From Warburgia ugandensis (lineage: Eukaryota > Streptophyta > Magnoliopsida > Canellales > Canellaceae), in assembly GCA_035236585.1 (NCBI GenBank), contig CP141133.1, forward strand, positions 45,835,729-45,899,728: a stretch of DNA of 64,000 nucleotides. Reading direction: 5' to 3'. This document shows positions 35,941-49,324 of this stretch, in pieces. How positions within the stretch are numbered: position 1 is the first letter of the stretch; each line of letters opens with the position of its first letter. A program made the position numbers and the translations under genes. The notes under the pieces are model-generated. The model was not told where the DNA came from. It did not search any database and saw only the letters and a list, made by a program, of their open reading frames with translations.

Positions 35941-38900
35941 GGTTTTATCCTTTCACAGCCAGTCCAGCATGTCCAAGGGCCATAGACAATAGAGAAAATC
36001 AAGAAGAAGTAGTATAAATAGGAGTAGTAGAGATGACTACTTCTATTTGAGGATTACCATATTAATGCTGAAGGCATTTCACCTTAAATAATAGGTGAAA
36101 CACAGCTTGGTTTAACAAATAATTAGGCAGAGGATAGTGCAACCCTTATCCAAAATCTAGTCTAAGACGACTTAAGGATTAAGGATTGTTGTGTGGTGCA
36201 AATATAAAAACTCATATATGGATCATATTATGAGAATGATGAGTGAGGATGTTAGTAAACTTGTTAGTAAATAGTTCTGACCTGCAATAAAGTAATCTTA
36301 TCAAAGGTGAGAAAAATCAAAGGACCTAGATGGCTATCTTACCATCATAAAGAATATTAGAATATGAGTACACTATCACAAGGATATGATATGAGTATGA
36401 TAGGGGATGTAAAAGACAGACTTTGAGAAGAATTTTGATGATAATCTAAGAGGGATGAGAATGCAAGATGATATTAGGAGATAACTCTGACTCATACTAG
36501 GTCACAAAGGTATGGATCCTGAAGGACTTAGCTCAATTTTGGATACTATTCAGGAGAGTAAAGTGCTATTGAATAATAACTACCTGAGTATTACGGAGCA
36601 AATCAGAAGATGTATACAAGTGACATATCATGTGAATAAGAGAAACATAATACAAATATGATAGGGAAGTAAATTCGACCGAGTTATCAAAGGATTTTGA
36701 TGATAATACTAGGAATGATAATAGATTGATCCTAACATGAACTCGTAAGAAAAGTATAGCATGATCAAAAAGTCAATGCCATTATTAAGACATTGGATGA
36801 ATTTTATTAAAGCTATAGGCAATTGAGGATTTCAATGATCTTAAGAAAGTTTAGAATTTCTTAGAAGCATTCAGTTTATCATATCTGTTAAGTAAAGGAG
36901 TAGATGCAGTATCGATTATATGCAACAACGCACATAAAGACATTGATCTAGGAAGACAAAAGTGAGGATTTTGAAGAAAAGAGAGAAAGAGATAGAGATG
37001 TAACTACCAGTATTCAATGAATATTGAATATTCAAAAGAAGAAGATCATGACTTTATGAAGATACATACAAATCTTTCATCGAGTGGGAAGATAAACCAA
37101 TCAACTTCGAAGGAATGATGATATATGAGTTGGTGATCTTATTGTAAAAGAGTATAAAAGAGAGAAAGCATATGGGGTTTAAGATTTTGAGTAGAGTATC
37201 GAATTTTAGGAGATTATGCGACAAGAAATTTCGAAGAGGAATGGTGACCAACTAGAAATTAAATCCTACAAATGGTTTGATATTAATTATTACAATTAGA
37301 TTCTTATCGGATCCATTAGCTTATGGGGAACACCAATGGATATAATCCATAAAAAGGAAAATTTGGTGATATCCCACCTTGCCAATAAAGTATATTGAAA
37401 AGGAATTAAGCAGGGAACAGTGACTTGTCCATTTAGCAAGTAGGGTACCATTAAGGATCAAATTGAGATCTTACTATCATAGATTAGAAGACCAAAAATC
37501 TTAAGACCATTATTTAGTCATTACCCTTAGAGTACTGTTGACTAAATAAAGGTATCCCACCCTAATTAATCAAGTATGTTAGTATCTATGAGTTAGTAGT
37601 CGAAGTTATATACTCAGAGGGATAGTATAAGTATTTGGACATGAGTTTTACCTAAAAGAAGTTACTTGTTAGACTAAGTCATTTGAGGGTATGAGGTCAG
37701 TTGATTAGGCCACATCATGGAGGAGCTACAAGTACAATAAATACAGTAACAACTAAGATAAGAGCAAACATAAGGAGCGATCTCCACCAATGAGACAGAT
37801 TTTTCCAAACCTGAATAGATACCATGACAAACCATAGAAATCACTGTGGGTCTGAAAGATGCTGCTAACTTGGATTGAAAAGAAAGGTACATAAGTACCG
37901 ATCACTTTAGAGACCCTTAAGTTTATGACAAAGATATATCTGGAAAGAGACCAATAGGTAATCAAATAAAGTCTTTCTATGTGTCTACGAAAATGTTCCA
38001 TGCTTACTAGAGTGTTTTTCAAATTTGATGATTTAACAGCTTCAGCATAACTTGATGTAGTATTGAACGAGAACTGCTATTGTAAGCTAAGTATGAGGAG
38101 GCACTTGAAGGATAAAATTTGAGGAATTGAGAAAATCACTACTTATGAAGATACCTCCTGACAATACAGACAACATGATTGACAATAAAGCCTTGATAAA
38201 AGAGTACACAATATATTGACATAGGGGATGGAAGGAGAAAAGGTGAGATGGCTAGCACACTATAAGGTGAAGATTTAATGTTACGTTGCCTTTAGACAGA
38301 TAGTTAGTTGTTATGAGCATATACCATGTACGAAAAATCAATTGAAGGAATTTCCTAAGGACTAACCCTACCGGATTGAGTATAGAACTTTTGGACTGAA
38401 AGGTTACGAAGAAAACCATCAAGCAAAGAAAGGACAAAGAGGATGAGGACAAAGGATTCAACCATGACCTAGTAAGGGTACTCGGTTATGAATAAGGGAC
38501 TTTTTGCTTTGCATAAATGGGAACATTATTGAAAATCCTAATGACCAATTGATGTGAATAGTGAGATAGGCCTCTGAACAAGAACATTTGACCCATGATG
38601 ATGAATCGACCATTAACATTTGATGTGAGGAAAGCCTTTAATGAATTTGATTGGATATAGAGTTAAGACATTTTACTTTCAGTATATGATAAGGTCCTCG
38701 ATGGAAGATGCTACAAATTGGCTTTTGTGATTTTATTTTGAATGTAACTTTGGTCAAGGAATCAAGTCACATATGGAAAATGACAGACAGTTGAAATTCG
38801 AAGTTAATCAAGGGTTTGGCTGTAGAGCACATGACACCATGTCAGTTATTGAAGTATTTTGGGGACAAATATAAAAGATAAGAAGCAAAGTTAGACACAA

Positions 38901-39397
38901 TAGAAAGAAGGTAAAAAAAAAATTTTGGACTCTTACTAATGACATATAACCAACGATTAGAAGGAGATATGGATGATGAAGAGATCACTAGATGAAAGAC
39001 AACAAGAAAAAGGGTTTATCCTATGATATTCAAAATGAAATAGGAGAAATAAGATAATATGATCTCAAAGAAGTATGGAGTAATTTATACATGAATAAAG
39101 AAGCATGATCCTACCAGGAGACTATCCCATACATGATGAGAAAAGTATAGGCATCTAAGGATTTCGAGATAGATGAATTACCACTAGAAATCGGTATTGT
39201 TAAACTGGCACGAATGAGAGTATGCATCAGAGTACGCAGCAAAAGCGGCCCTTATAGGTAAGGCCTTGTAGAAGGAACAATAGAAATGATAAATTGAGGT
39301 TGAGCCTAGATTTGATTCCTAAGGGGGGAATGCATTCACCAAGAAGTTATCCAAAAGACAAAATACCTTGAAGATGATAATTTATGGAATTTCGAGG
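35941..39397 (+). mobile_element. Element D internal region without recognisable gag-pol
   Basis: About 3.5 kb, purine-rich, with stops in all frames. I found no gag, protease, RT, RNase H, integrase or chromodomain motif, although the LTR copies differ by only about 5 percent. A protein region of the same age would still be readable. This fits a large retrotransposon derivative (LARD-like), a non-autonomous element moved by enzymes of a relative. A weak gag-like string (YFGDKYKR, about 38850) is the only hint. Confidence 0.65.
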
Positions 39398-39423
39398 ACG
39401 AAATTCTTTTAAGGGGGTAATAA
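39398..39423 (+). other. Element D polypurine tract
   Basis: CGAGGACGAAATTC then TTTTAAGGGGGTAATAA just before TGTAACGCCC. This is the standard 3' end of Tekay/Del internal regions, kept here although pol is absent. Confidence 0.85.
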
Positions 39424-39828
39424 TGTAACGCCCAAGCAATTTATGCCATTTTTAACAAAAATTGGACATTTTATGGGAAATAAACTATGTTAAATGTTTT
39501 ACTTTATTTAAAATAGTAAACAAAGGAATTTGTGAGGAAACTTAGTACCATTAGATCCTACTCGAAAAATGGAATCCAACGCCTTAAAAAACACCGAAAA
39601 AGGAGTTCGTATGAAGAAGTTACGACCGTTTAAAGATCAGGGGCAGTTCTGTAATTTAAACAAAAAACAAAAAAGGCAGAAAACACAAGGGGCCATTTTG
39701 ATAACGGCACCCCATCGTCTTCCACCTCCAGATTTCTCCAGAAACCCTTTTTCTCCCGATTTCTCCAGAACACACGAGGGGAATGGCGGCACCGCCATTG
39801 AGGGGCACCGCCTTCTCCCCTCTATGAG
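39424..39828 (+). mobile_element. Element D 3' LTR, U3 only, truncated at the TATA box
   Basis: Matches 33362-33750, then departs at TCTATG where the 5' LTR has TCTATAAAAG. A 16-bp insertion just before it duplicates GGCACCGCC. The R and U5 parts and any target duplication are missing. Confidence 0.9.
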
Positions 39829-40100
39829 CACATTTTCTCCCCATCGATAGAATGAAAATGTAGAAAGCTTAACTTCTATATACATCAAAGAGTTTGCAAG
39901 TTTGCATAGAAGACCTTTAGCCACCACCACCTCATATTGAGATATATGCACTCCTTCACAATTTTGGAGATCTGTGCAAAAGTCACTAGGATCATCATTG
40001 ATGTTTGAACTAAAAGGAAAACTAATTCCTGATATATTGGCCCATTTGAGATTCTCAAAAGGATTGAGATAGATACAAATAGATTGACCCTACCACCATA
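39829..40100 (-). other. Unidentified open stretch next to the truncated D LTR
   Basis: On the minus strand from about 40090 to 39830 one frame is open for roughly 85 residues. It includes NPFENLKWANISGISFPFSS, NDDPSDFCTDLQNCEGV and ANSLMYIEVKLSTFSF. I recognise no family. It has a balanced composition unlike the random frames around it, so it may be a fragment of a host or element gene joined to the broken U3. It could also be chance. Confidence 0.3.
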
Positions 40101-40104
40101 GTTG

Positions 40105-40345
40105 ATGGAAGTCCACAATGTGTTTCATGTGGCCGAAGCATTTACACAATCTTAATTACATACTTGAGCAAGTACAAGTCAAGGTAACCTAGACTCGATA
40201 GTTGAGATGAGACCTATTTAGATTTTGGGATAGCAAGGTAAAGAAACTTAGGAATAAGGAAATTTAGGAGAAGTTACCTGTGACTTAGAATTTGAAATTT
40301 TCTAGAAGAGTTCAAAGTTATATTAAGGACTTAAGGAATTGCGAG
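40105..40345 (+). pseudogene. Element E pol C-terminus (Tekay type), decayed
   Basis: Reads VHNVFHV at about 40114-40134, then RFWDSKVKKLRNKEI at about 40215-40262. These are the conserved pieces between integrase and chromodomain in Tekay elements. The chromodomain itself is not readable. Everything upstream of 40105 is lost, probably when D or the rearrangement at 39828 arose. Confidence 0.75.
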
Positions 40346-40372
40346 GACAAAATTGTTTGAAGAGGGTAATAA
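40335..40372 (+). other. Element E polypurine tract, decayed
   Basis: GAATTGCGAGGACAAAATTG then GAAGAGGGTAATAA aligns with the D tract at 39398-39423. Confidence 0.75.
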
Positions 40373-43300
40373 AGTAATACATTATATTTCAAATTCCATT
40401 TTATGTAAATCTAACGAAATCGAATGAAAATTATGAGAATATTTAGTCTTTATGGAGTTCAAAAAATTAAGAAAATCACAGATGCCAATTTGAATGATGG
40501 AACCTCAAAAACTAAGAAGGTAAGAACTTTGACCTATCTAATGCTTCTTTGGCCAAATAATCTATACACGTGGGACTTGCACTATGAGCAACCTATGCGG
40601 AAAACCAATTCTATTCGAAAAATGAGTCCAACAATATTAAGGATACTAAAAGTTAGGTATTTTACGAGTGAAAGGCAATTTGATAATTTCACATTATATG
40701 ACCCACTCACAAAATCCAAAAACTAGGTTCCAGATAGTCATAAGCATGTCTTTGACTAACACAATGATAAAATCAATCGGGACAATAAAGAAAACCAAGG
40801 AATCGATGCACGATTTAGATGATCTGCACCATTCAAAGTATCTCTCATCCTCTAATCTACAAAACCCCTAAAGAAGATTCAAGATTTGAGTTGTCCTTGC
40901 TAGCCAATTAGAGAAGGGATTGATGCATGATGAACTCAAAGAGCATCACTAGAAAACGATAGTTGATCTAGCTTATCTAGTGAAGGAAGAAGATTAGATA
41001 CATGCCTAAGAGGTAAGATTCCTGAAACCCAACTTATTAGTTGAAATTTCTACTAAATCCGTACAACCCCAGGCTAGATCTATATTATGGTAATGATCCA
41101 ACTGTTAATTGTTTAATCTATGCTTAGATGTATTGAGATCAAACATTGTAAATGCTCAAATTAGACTAAGATTTCACAATCTATGACCGAGGCCAATCAT
41201 ATAATCTCAGCCATCCATTTTTTAACTATTAGTTTACTATGAAAAACAATTTATCTAATCTAAATTAAAAACATTTCTTATTGTTTGTGTATATTGAAGA
41301 TTGTTTAGGTTTGGATCAATTATTAACAAACTGAATAAAGGGTAAATGAACTGATCCAACTCATATCTTGAACGATCTCATGCCAACTATCCATTCTATG
41401 ATCGATTAGAGGGAGAAAACATCGAGATCATTCTCTAATATAGGATTCTCACCTTGGATCAAAGAAATCTTACATGTATGAAGTGTGCATGGTTGAGATC
41501 AATATCCAACCAATTCAAGCCATCAAATAACCAATCTAGAGAGTGAATAGCAAATCAGAAGGTGATCTAGCATTGTTTCTCATATCTGAATGATGATCAA
41601 TCACTGGTAAATGACTAATCAGAACTTTAATGGCCTTAGATGAATTCTAATCATCGATACCATCGAATGATTGTAATGCAATAACCATGAATGTGACTGT
41701 TGAAAATAAAAATAAAAAAGTTAATTGGTGATTAGGATTATTGATCCATCAACCAACTATTTATAATGATTCAGATCTGTGGTTTTGAATATGAGTGAAT
41801 CGATCTGGATCATTGATAGGAATTCAATGGTGCATATATGAGATTGTAGCATCTAAAGGATATTTGATCAACGATTCATTATTGGGAAAATCATATCAAT
41901 AGACTAAATGGTTGAGATTGTGTGATTTTAATCTTTAGGTCTATGATTAATAATAAGTTTCATCTAAGTTAGAAAGATCTAAACCGTTAATCTATATTGG
42001 TATGTACAATCTGAGAATAGGTGCATAGTTGTATACTATTTTGAGATCTATAATATATGTATGAATTGGATACTAATTTGCAATATAGGTTGAAATTCAA
42101 ATTGGATGTTTATATACTAGGCAAGCTGAGTTGTAATCCTGTCTAAATTTGAGACATAATTGGAAATCAAAGATTGTTGTAAGAAGTATGTAATCTAATA
42201 CTACCAAGTTACAAATGAATTTTAAAATGAGAAAATAGTTTGTGAACTATTTCCAGGTTGATATGGTTTGGTTATACAGATGATTTGATACACATGCATG
42301 TTATTTGAGGGATATGATTTTCTTGTTGTATGTTTCTAAAAGGGCAGCCTTAGTGAACAAAGCTCCCACTTATGCGGGGTCTGGAGAAGGGGTCGACCAC
42401 AATATAGTAAGCAACCTTACATTGTATTTTTGCAAGAGGCTATTTCCATGCCTTGAACCCATGACAATGCAACAATTTTACCATTGCACCAAGGCTATTT
42501 ATCACATGTTTCTAATATATAAAAAGCATGACATTCTTATATGTGAAAAGCATGATATTCTTATAAACAATGCATGCAATTTGATAAATGAGTTTGAATT
42601 CATGATGCATATCATGATTTTGAAAGAATGATGAATCATTTAGTTTTAAGGTATTCAAATGTTTACCTTACTTGTAAGACGAGAAAAATGTGACTTGCAT
42701 ATACATGATTTCCATGCCTTGAAAGAGATGCTTTGAAATTCTTGGTTTTGCATAAGGTATGCATACTGTATGATACAATTTGAGAAGTATGAATATGAAT
42801 TGATTTGGTTATTGAGGCATGCTTTGAAATGAGTATTTAAGTTAAATGGTTTTGGATAAGGCATGCAAATTATTTGATATGATTTAAGATGTATGATTTT
42901 CATGTTTTGGTTACGGTTGCCCATTGGCCGGTCTACCTTGCTTTGTACATAAGAGACCATGGTTAGTCCCCTTGTATGTGTTGCAAAGAGACATTTGGTT
43001 GGTCCTTACTATGTGCATAAGAGATCATTGGCTGCATTCACCTTGCTATGTGCACAACGACTATTTGTTAGTCACCTTGCATAAGTGCAAAACAACTTGG
43101 TGATTACCCTATACAGTTCATCTACCTGACATGTATTGTCAAAAGACATAGAGACATTTGGTTGGTCCACCTTGCTATGTGCACAAGAGACCATTGGCTG
43201 AGTCCGTCTTATTGTGTACACAAGAGATCATTGGCTAAGTCTACCTTACTATGTGCACAAGGACTATTGTATAGTCACCTTATATAAGTGCAAAATGACT

Positions 43301-44152
43301 TGGTGATTGCCCTATATGGTCTCATCTACTTGACATGTGTTGCCAATAGACATTTGGCTGATAAAATAACTGAGATATATATGTAAAGTAATGATGATAT
43401 TATCATTTTGAAATAGTTGATATGTAGTTTAACTAATTACTACTTTCAATTTTGAGTAATCACATGTTACTTGATTTGTCAAATATGAGGTGGATTTTGT
43501 GGATGATATATATATATGTAGATGCATTCCATTTGATGGCCTATGGCCATGTGATTTTATCATCAGATAAACCTTGCTTCAAACTATTGTATGTTGTATG
43601 CCATGTTTTTAGTTTCGTAGTATTGGATTATCTACTGTGTATGTTGTATAGTCACCCTACCATTCTACCACAAATCAACTAGAAAAAAATCAGAAAGGAG
43701 ATTATGGCTTTAAGATGACCATTTATTTATTTAAAGAGGATAATCTATGTTAACTATCACTTAATTATTTAATAAATTGTAATTAGTTTGTGTTTGATAA
43801 GTCTTGGTAAAGTATAGATTTATTTGAAAAGGAGATGAAGTTTCCAACCACGTTTTGAAAACTTAAATGGATCTTTATCAAGTACTTTGCATCACATGTG
43901 TTAAATATGTTATGTCTAAAATACAGAGGAAATTTTGCAGAATTTTTGGTAGAAATGTACTAATCATTTCACTAAAAATCCTTGTTTTAAGAAGAGCAAA
44001 ATGACACTTAGAGTTGTAAGAATGAATTTAAAAGAAAAAGATTCTTTCACTATTATTTGACGTTTGAAAATGGTTTTTAATAGAGATCGATCTTGCTGCA
44101 TAAAGGTCTTTTATATAAAAAAAAGAAGTGTTTGAAAACCCAAGTCATCATA
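40373..44152 (+). mobile_element. Element E 3' LTR (Tekay-like), about 3.8 kb
   Basis: Starts AGTAATACATT (TG worn to AG) after the tract and ends AACCCAAGTCATCATA, equivalent to the D and F ends. It carries a worn form of the U3 block shared with D, F and G (GAGTCCAAC at about 40623) and an internal diverged repeat array at about 42985-43350. No genes. Confidence 0.8.
42985..43350 (+). repeat. Diverged repeat array in the E LTR
   Basis: GAGACATTTGGTTGGTCC occurs at 42988 and 43151. GCAAAACAACTTGGTGATT at 43087 recurs with changes at 43290. Short sub-units of the type CTATGTGCACAAGAGACCATTGGCT repeat at about 40-50 bp within these. Confidence 0.75.
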
Positions 44153-44464
44153 GCCTTTAATGTACTTGAGAAGAAAAAGGCATGTGCTGCAAGGAGTTGG
44201 TAAACAATGAAAAAAATGAAAGAACTACATTGTTCCAAATGTAGATGATCCATTAAGGTTGCACAAAGTGCCCTATATTTATTCAATGTCATTGACTAGG
44301 ATGTATGGAATGAATTTGTAAAGCTTTGCATATCTCCTAAATTTGAGGTATCTGTTAAACCAATATTTCACTGAATTAATTATATTATCTAATTAGCTTA
44401 ATTAGCTACACATCAAATGTGTAGGTAAATAATGCAAAAGGAAGAAAGGTGGATGAGACCAATC
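44153..44464. other. Unassigned DNA between LTRs E and F'
   Basis: No gene. One plus frame at about 44300-44360 reads VWNEFVKLCISPKFEVS. It weakly recalls the W..FV....SPEF pattern of plant CACTA-type Transposase_24 proteins, but is too short to call. Confidence 0.25.
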
Positions 44465-46090
44465 ATGTGGCGATCCAGTTTTTTGAAATACAATTTCGTT
44501 ATTCACTTTCAAATGGTGGTAGACCAATTTTGCAAACAATTTGAAAACTTAAATAGCGAAAATGTTTTCTTTGAAATTCTCTTTAGAAAACCCAAATTCC
44601 ACATTTCTCTCACATATACATACATAATTTTGTGTACAACATATGCTTCCAAAGAAATTCATTTTATTAAAATTGCAGGATTCGATCCAGTGGTTCACAT
44701 ATAGAGTCCCTTTATTACATCTTATGTCCAAAATACACAAATCAAAATACAATCCAATCCTTGCACAAATGTACATAGTCTTGATCAATAGTATGGTCTT
44801 CATCTTCCCAGGTCGTATCCCTCCATTCTTTTCTTTCTGTATCTAAGATATTGTAAACATTCAAACATTTACAATATCTCACAAGCTATGCTTGGTAGGG
44901 GATTCAAGAACATATGGAATTGTATAATTCAAAAGTAAAGTATTCATAATCATCATATTCCATATGAATCACATAATTCAATTTCCATGAACCATACCAT
45001 ATACAATCATTTTATCATAAAATTTATCATGTAACATCCACTAGATCAAGGATGTTAGTACCCTTATTTACTTAAATTTAGAACATTTAATGAATTAAAC
45101 TTATGATTTTATTGGTTTAGTAGGTTCTCCTCATCAAGAGGAATCCAACCCAACTTTCTGATCTCAATTTGGAGTTAAATTGAGATTAGAATTTGGATTT
45201 TAAGATTTTAGCCCGTTTTAAGGGTTAATATTATCTTACTATTTTTGTTCCATTACTTGATCTAAAGATCCAGAAATTTTACTGTGATCATGGTCCTTAG
45301 GGTTTTGTACTCCTAAACCCATCCATCAGTTCAGATGTCTATTTTGAGATCATCTTGATCATGGTCCAAGGTTGTTACTATGAATTTTACCAAATAATTT
45401 ACATAAATACAATTAAAATCAAGATTATCATGCTTCCATAAGATTCTAAATAACGAAGGAATTCATCAGTTCTTTCAGATATAAAATCAGAACTAAATTG
45501 AGCTCTTAATTGAACAAATAAGATTTCAAATCAAAATTCAATGGTTCAAATCAACTCCACAGAATGTGACAAAACGGGAGTGTGGCCCATATCACATTAC
45601 CTGGGTTTACATGTCACCAGGGAGAGGTGACCAGTGATAAGCGAGATTGTCCAGATTTGGACCATCGGATCACCCATCACCGGATCTCCTCCATCAGTCA
45701 TGATCAAAGCCCTAGATTTCATCTCCTAGGGTTTTAGGCCCTAGGAAATCATCCAACGGCTCAAAAGTTTCATCTAAGATGTCTATGAATAGATCTCTAC
45801 CATCCAAGCCGAATCCATCGTCTCCTATGGATCAACAGCTAGGGGAGACCTTTTGGTGGCCGAAAAATACCCAAGAAATGCCAAAATGAATAGAGGGGTG
45901 AAGGGTGCACCTACCTATGTTGGTCCGGTGAAGAGAAGTTCACTAGAGATGAAGAAATATGCCAACAAATCCTAGGCAACTGTATTTGTAGGACTTTGAA
46001 CCACATTTTAGAAGATCTAAACCATTCAAATCATATTCCCTACAGGAGTTGGGCTGCAATTTAGAAGATATAACACATTGTGTAACAACC
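44465..46090 (-). mobile_element. LTR F' (same group as F), deletion derivative
   Basis: The minus strand ends AACTGGATCGCCACA at 44465, the worn form of the F end. 44700-44900 matches F 57740-58060. 45000-46090 matches F from about 53960 to 55330. The part corresponding to F 55330-57740 is absent, as is the LTR start. Hairpins lie at 44882-44894 and 44846-44879. Confidence 0.75.
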
Positions 46091-46182
46091 TCAAAATTTT
46101 ACTATTGCATGATCGATGTATGAGTTTTCTAGGAGGATAAATTTTTATGGAATTATAACCTAAAGAAAACTCAGAAAACTTA

Positions 46183-46234
46183 CATAGTTAGATTCTACTC
46201 AGAAATAAAACATAGTTAGATTCTACTCAGAAAT
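46183..46234 (+). repeat. 24-bp direct repeat in LTR G
   Basis: CATAGTTAGATTCTACTCAG is repeated, with 4 bases after it, at 46183-46206 and 46211-46234. Confidence 0.9.
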
Positions 46235-48589
46235 TGGAGTCCAACGACCTAAAGAACGATGAAAACGGAGTCCGTATGAGGAAGTTATGGGACTTCAAAG
46301 TTAGGGGTATTTTGATAATTAAAAGTTAAAAAAAAAAACTTAGAACTTAGATTTGAAAATATCAAATATGGATTCTACTCGTTGATATGAATCCAACGAC
46401 ACTAAGTTTGCTGAAATCGAAGATTGGATGAATAAACAATAATGTTCTTACAAAAGGGTATTTTAGTAATTTCAATAAATGGGCCCCCGCGTGTAGGAGT
46501 TAGAATTTGACAGTCAATGGAGTTGAAAAACATCATTAGTATGGCTTACCATTTTCATTGACTGGCATCATGGTTTTTAGAATAGTAAAAACATCATTAT
46601 TAAATTTTAAAATAAATAAAAGGAAAACATATTAAAATAACTAAAAGGGGGGCCAAGTTTGATAACAACACCCCCTCACTTAAACAAAAACAAGAAACAG
46701 ACCTAATGTTTGTTTCCCCAAACCCGATGCCTGATAGAAATACGACGAGAGAGAGGAAAGAAGAAGAAGAAGAGGGAAGAGGAAGGAGAAGAGAGGAGAG
46801 AGAGAGAAATGGAGGTGGAAGGCCGACTTGCATGCCAAAGAAGAAACAAAGGAGTTTAGGGTTTTTTTTTGTCGATAGAAAAGGGGGAGCTCGCCGACGA
46901 CAAGGGGAGCTCAAACTCTTAATCCAGACCATCACCCTATTCTTCTTAAGGGCATGGGCAAAAGCCCTTTGAATCTGTTAAAATTAGAGGAGGGAAATTG
47001 GGGTTTTTGTGACAAACCAAAATTTTAGGCCATTAACAGAGAAGATAGTAGCTCAGATCCTTGATCCGAGCCAATTACCTTCTACGGTTGGCCTAGAAGA
47101 ACCAAAACCCCATGGTTTTGGATGAATCTAGGATGATTTAGGCCATCAATTGAAGAGGGGATTACTGTGCCACCAGATCAGGGAGTTTTCACCAAATAAA
47201 GCCTGAATTTGACCAAAATCGTCTATCTAGGCTAGAAACTGATCAGACAATCTCAGCCGTCCCATCGGGTACTGTTCACACTGTACTTTTGTAGTGTCTG
47301 ATTGACGATCAAACATCACGGATGAATCCTGCAACCCTAAATTAGCTAGGATGTGGTTAGAATGGTGTAAGTTGGATGAAAACCTATCAAGAAACCTTAG
47401 CCATCCGTCGTCACTATTTAAACAATGACTTGTTGACGTCGGATCGACGATCAAACCCCACAATGAGTTTCGATTGTCAATCAAAAGCCAGAAGTGGTCT
47501 ATCTAACCAATGTATACCCTTAAATTAGTTAAATTTGACCATGTAATCTAATGGAAAACACAATTTAGATGTCCACATAGATCCAACCATAAATCTCAAC
47601 CCTAAACTAAGGGCAGACGTCAACACAAGCCCTAATCAACCCACATGAGTCTTGATTGTCCATGTAAAGATCCGATAATGATGATCTAAGCCTTGGATTG
47701 CATTGGATTCTTAAAATTATGATCATAATTAAATATAAATATCTATGCGTATGTGAATGTGAATGTATTAAGAAAAGAATTTTTATGCATTGTATAGATT
47801 GAAGCGCACGGGGTCGATTAGCTAGAGGGAAATGGATGAACTCGCCACACGAGGTAGGTGGAGAATTAAGAAAGCATGTCTTAATAGTAAGATGCATGTT
47901 TTAAACATGATCTTATACTTATGATAGATATTAAATCATTTAAATTGTGCATTTCATGTGATATATGATGATGAAAAATGTTTACTTGTGAATGATGAAA
48001 TTTTGTGATTTGAAATGCTACATGAATGACATGCTTATAATTGAAGCCTACTAAATGATATTAAAGGATACACATGATCTGTTCTTAAAAATATCATAGC
48101 TATTATTGTGATAAAAAGGCATTTATGGTACATGGGTACCATTACATCATATGTGATGTATGAGTCTAGGATTTTATAGTACATCCTTGGTGGGCGATCA
48201 CCTAATGAGTGAGGATGTTATGATTATGATTAGATATTCATATATATTATGGACAGGCAAGACTCCTGTATATTATTATTTTTACATTCAAGCATGGTAG
48301 CATGAGAGTTTGTTTTAGATAGACATAGGCCTGGGGATGCTAAGCTAGGAGAGTTATGAGGGTTTGGCTACCCACTCTCCAAAATTGTGATATGGATATT
48401 AAGCTCGAAGGGAGGCTAAAAGTTGGGTGGGGCAATCATGGGAAGGCCACCATTATGACAACCATGATCCTTGCCCATGCGGACATGGATTTTGTTATTT
48501 CCACCTCGATATTAGTATATTATTATGTAGTTATCTGAGCATTGTACGGATTTAGACTGTGGCACAGTAGTCCTTGTATTTTATGCACT

Positions 48590-48740
48590 ATGGTGCGTAT
48601 ATGATAGCATGATGAGATGCTTATATGATGGCATGATGAGATGCCTTATATGATGATGGCATGATGAGATGCCTTATGTGATGGCATGATGAGATGCCTT
48701 ATGTGATGATGGCATGATGAGATGCCTTTTATGATGTTGC
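48590..48740 (+). repeat. Minisatellite in LTR G
   Basis: About five units of 23-30 bp with the core GGCATGATGAGATGCCTTAT and spacer TATGATGAT. Confidence 0.92.
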
Positions 48741-49324
48741 CAACAACGGCTGGAGTTTTATAAACCCTGTATGGTAAGGAGTATATGTATTAGACTCAGT
48801 ATAGTATGAGAATGTAGGTTATAAAACCTAGAGACTATGTTCATAACTTTGTATGAATTTTAACAATTTTAATATATATGATATAATCCTATATGTATAT
48901 GCTGAAGGGCATAATTTCATAAAAGTTTTTGTATGGGAAGTGAATGGGTAGATATATTATATAGAGTATGGTTCATAGAATTGGAGTATGGTATCATATG
49001 GAAAATAATAATGATAAATATTTAAAATACCATTGAATTATATATATTAAATATATCATGTAAAGTGTAATTTCTAAAGTGTGATTATTATATTCATATG
49101 AAGAAGAAATTATAAATAGCTATTTTATCAATGACTTATAGATAATTGAATTATTAATGAAATTATTGAATTATGAACATGTTGTAAACTTCATCCCATA
49201 TAAGCATCATGATGAAATTGAATATTTTAATTGATGTAAAATGCTTAATTCATATGTAATTAACATGCTTTCTTAACTCTCTCCTACCAAGCATAGCTTG
49301 CTGAGATATTGTAAATGTTTTAGG

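Larger units (their letters stand above)
46091..49324 (+). mobile_element. LTR G (Tekay-like), 3' end cut by element C
   Basis: Starts TGTAACAACCTC. It has the U3 block shared with D (AGTCCAACGACC, GGAGTCCGTATGAGGAAG at about 46240-46290), then the GGGGATGCTAAGCTAGGAGA block at 48324. The first hairpin CAAGCATAGCTTG is at 49288-49300. It breaks off inside the second hairpin, where Athila LTR C begins. Sequence here is closest to F', which lies head to head with it. A GA-rich tract is at 46746-46808. No genes. Confidence 0.75.

Noticed and set aside
46600..46972. Frames of 88-111 residues on both strands in LTR G
   Set aside because: Driven by the GA-rich tract; low complexity and overlapping on opposite strands.
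48590..48740. Possible CRISPR-like array
   Set aside because: Plant LTR context, repeats too short and degenerate, no spacers.
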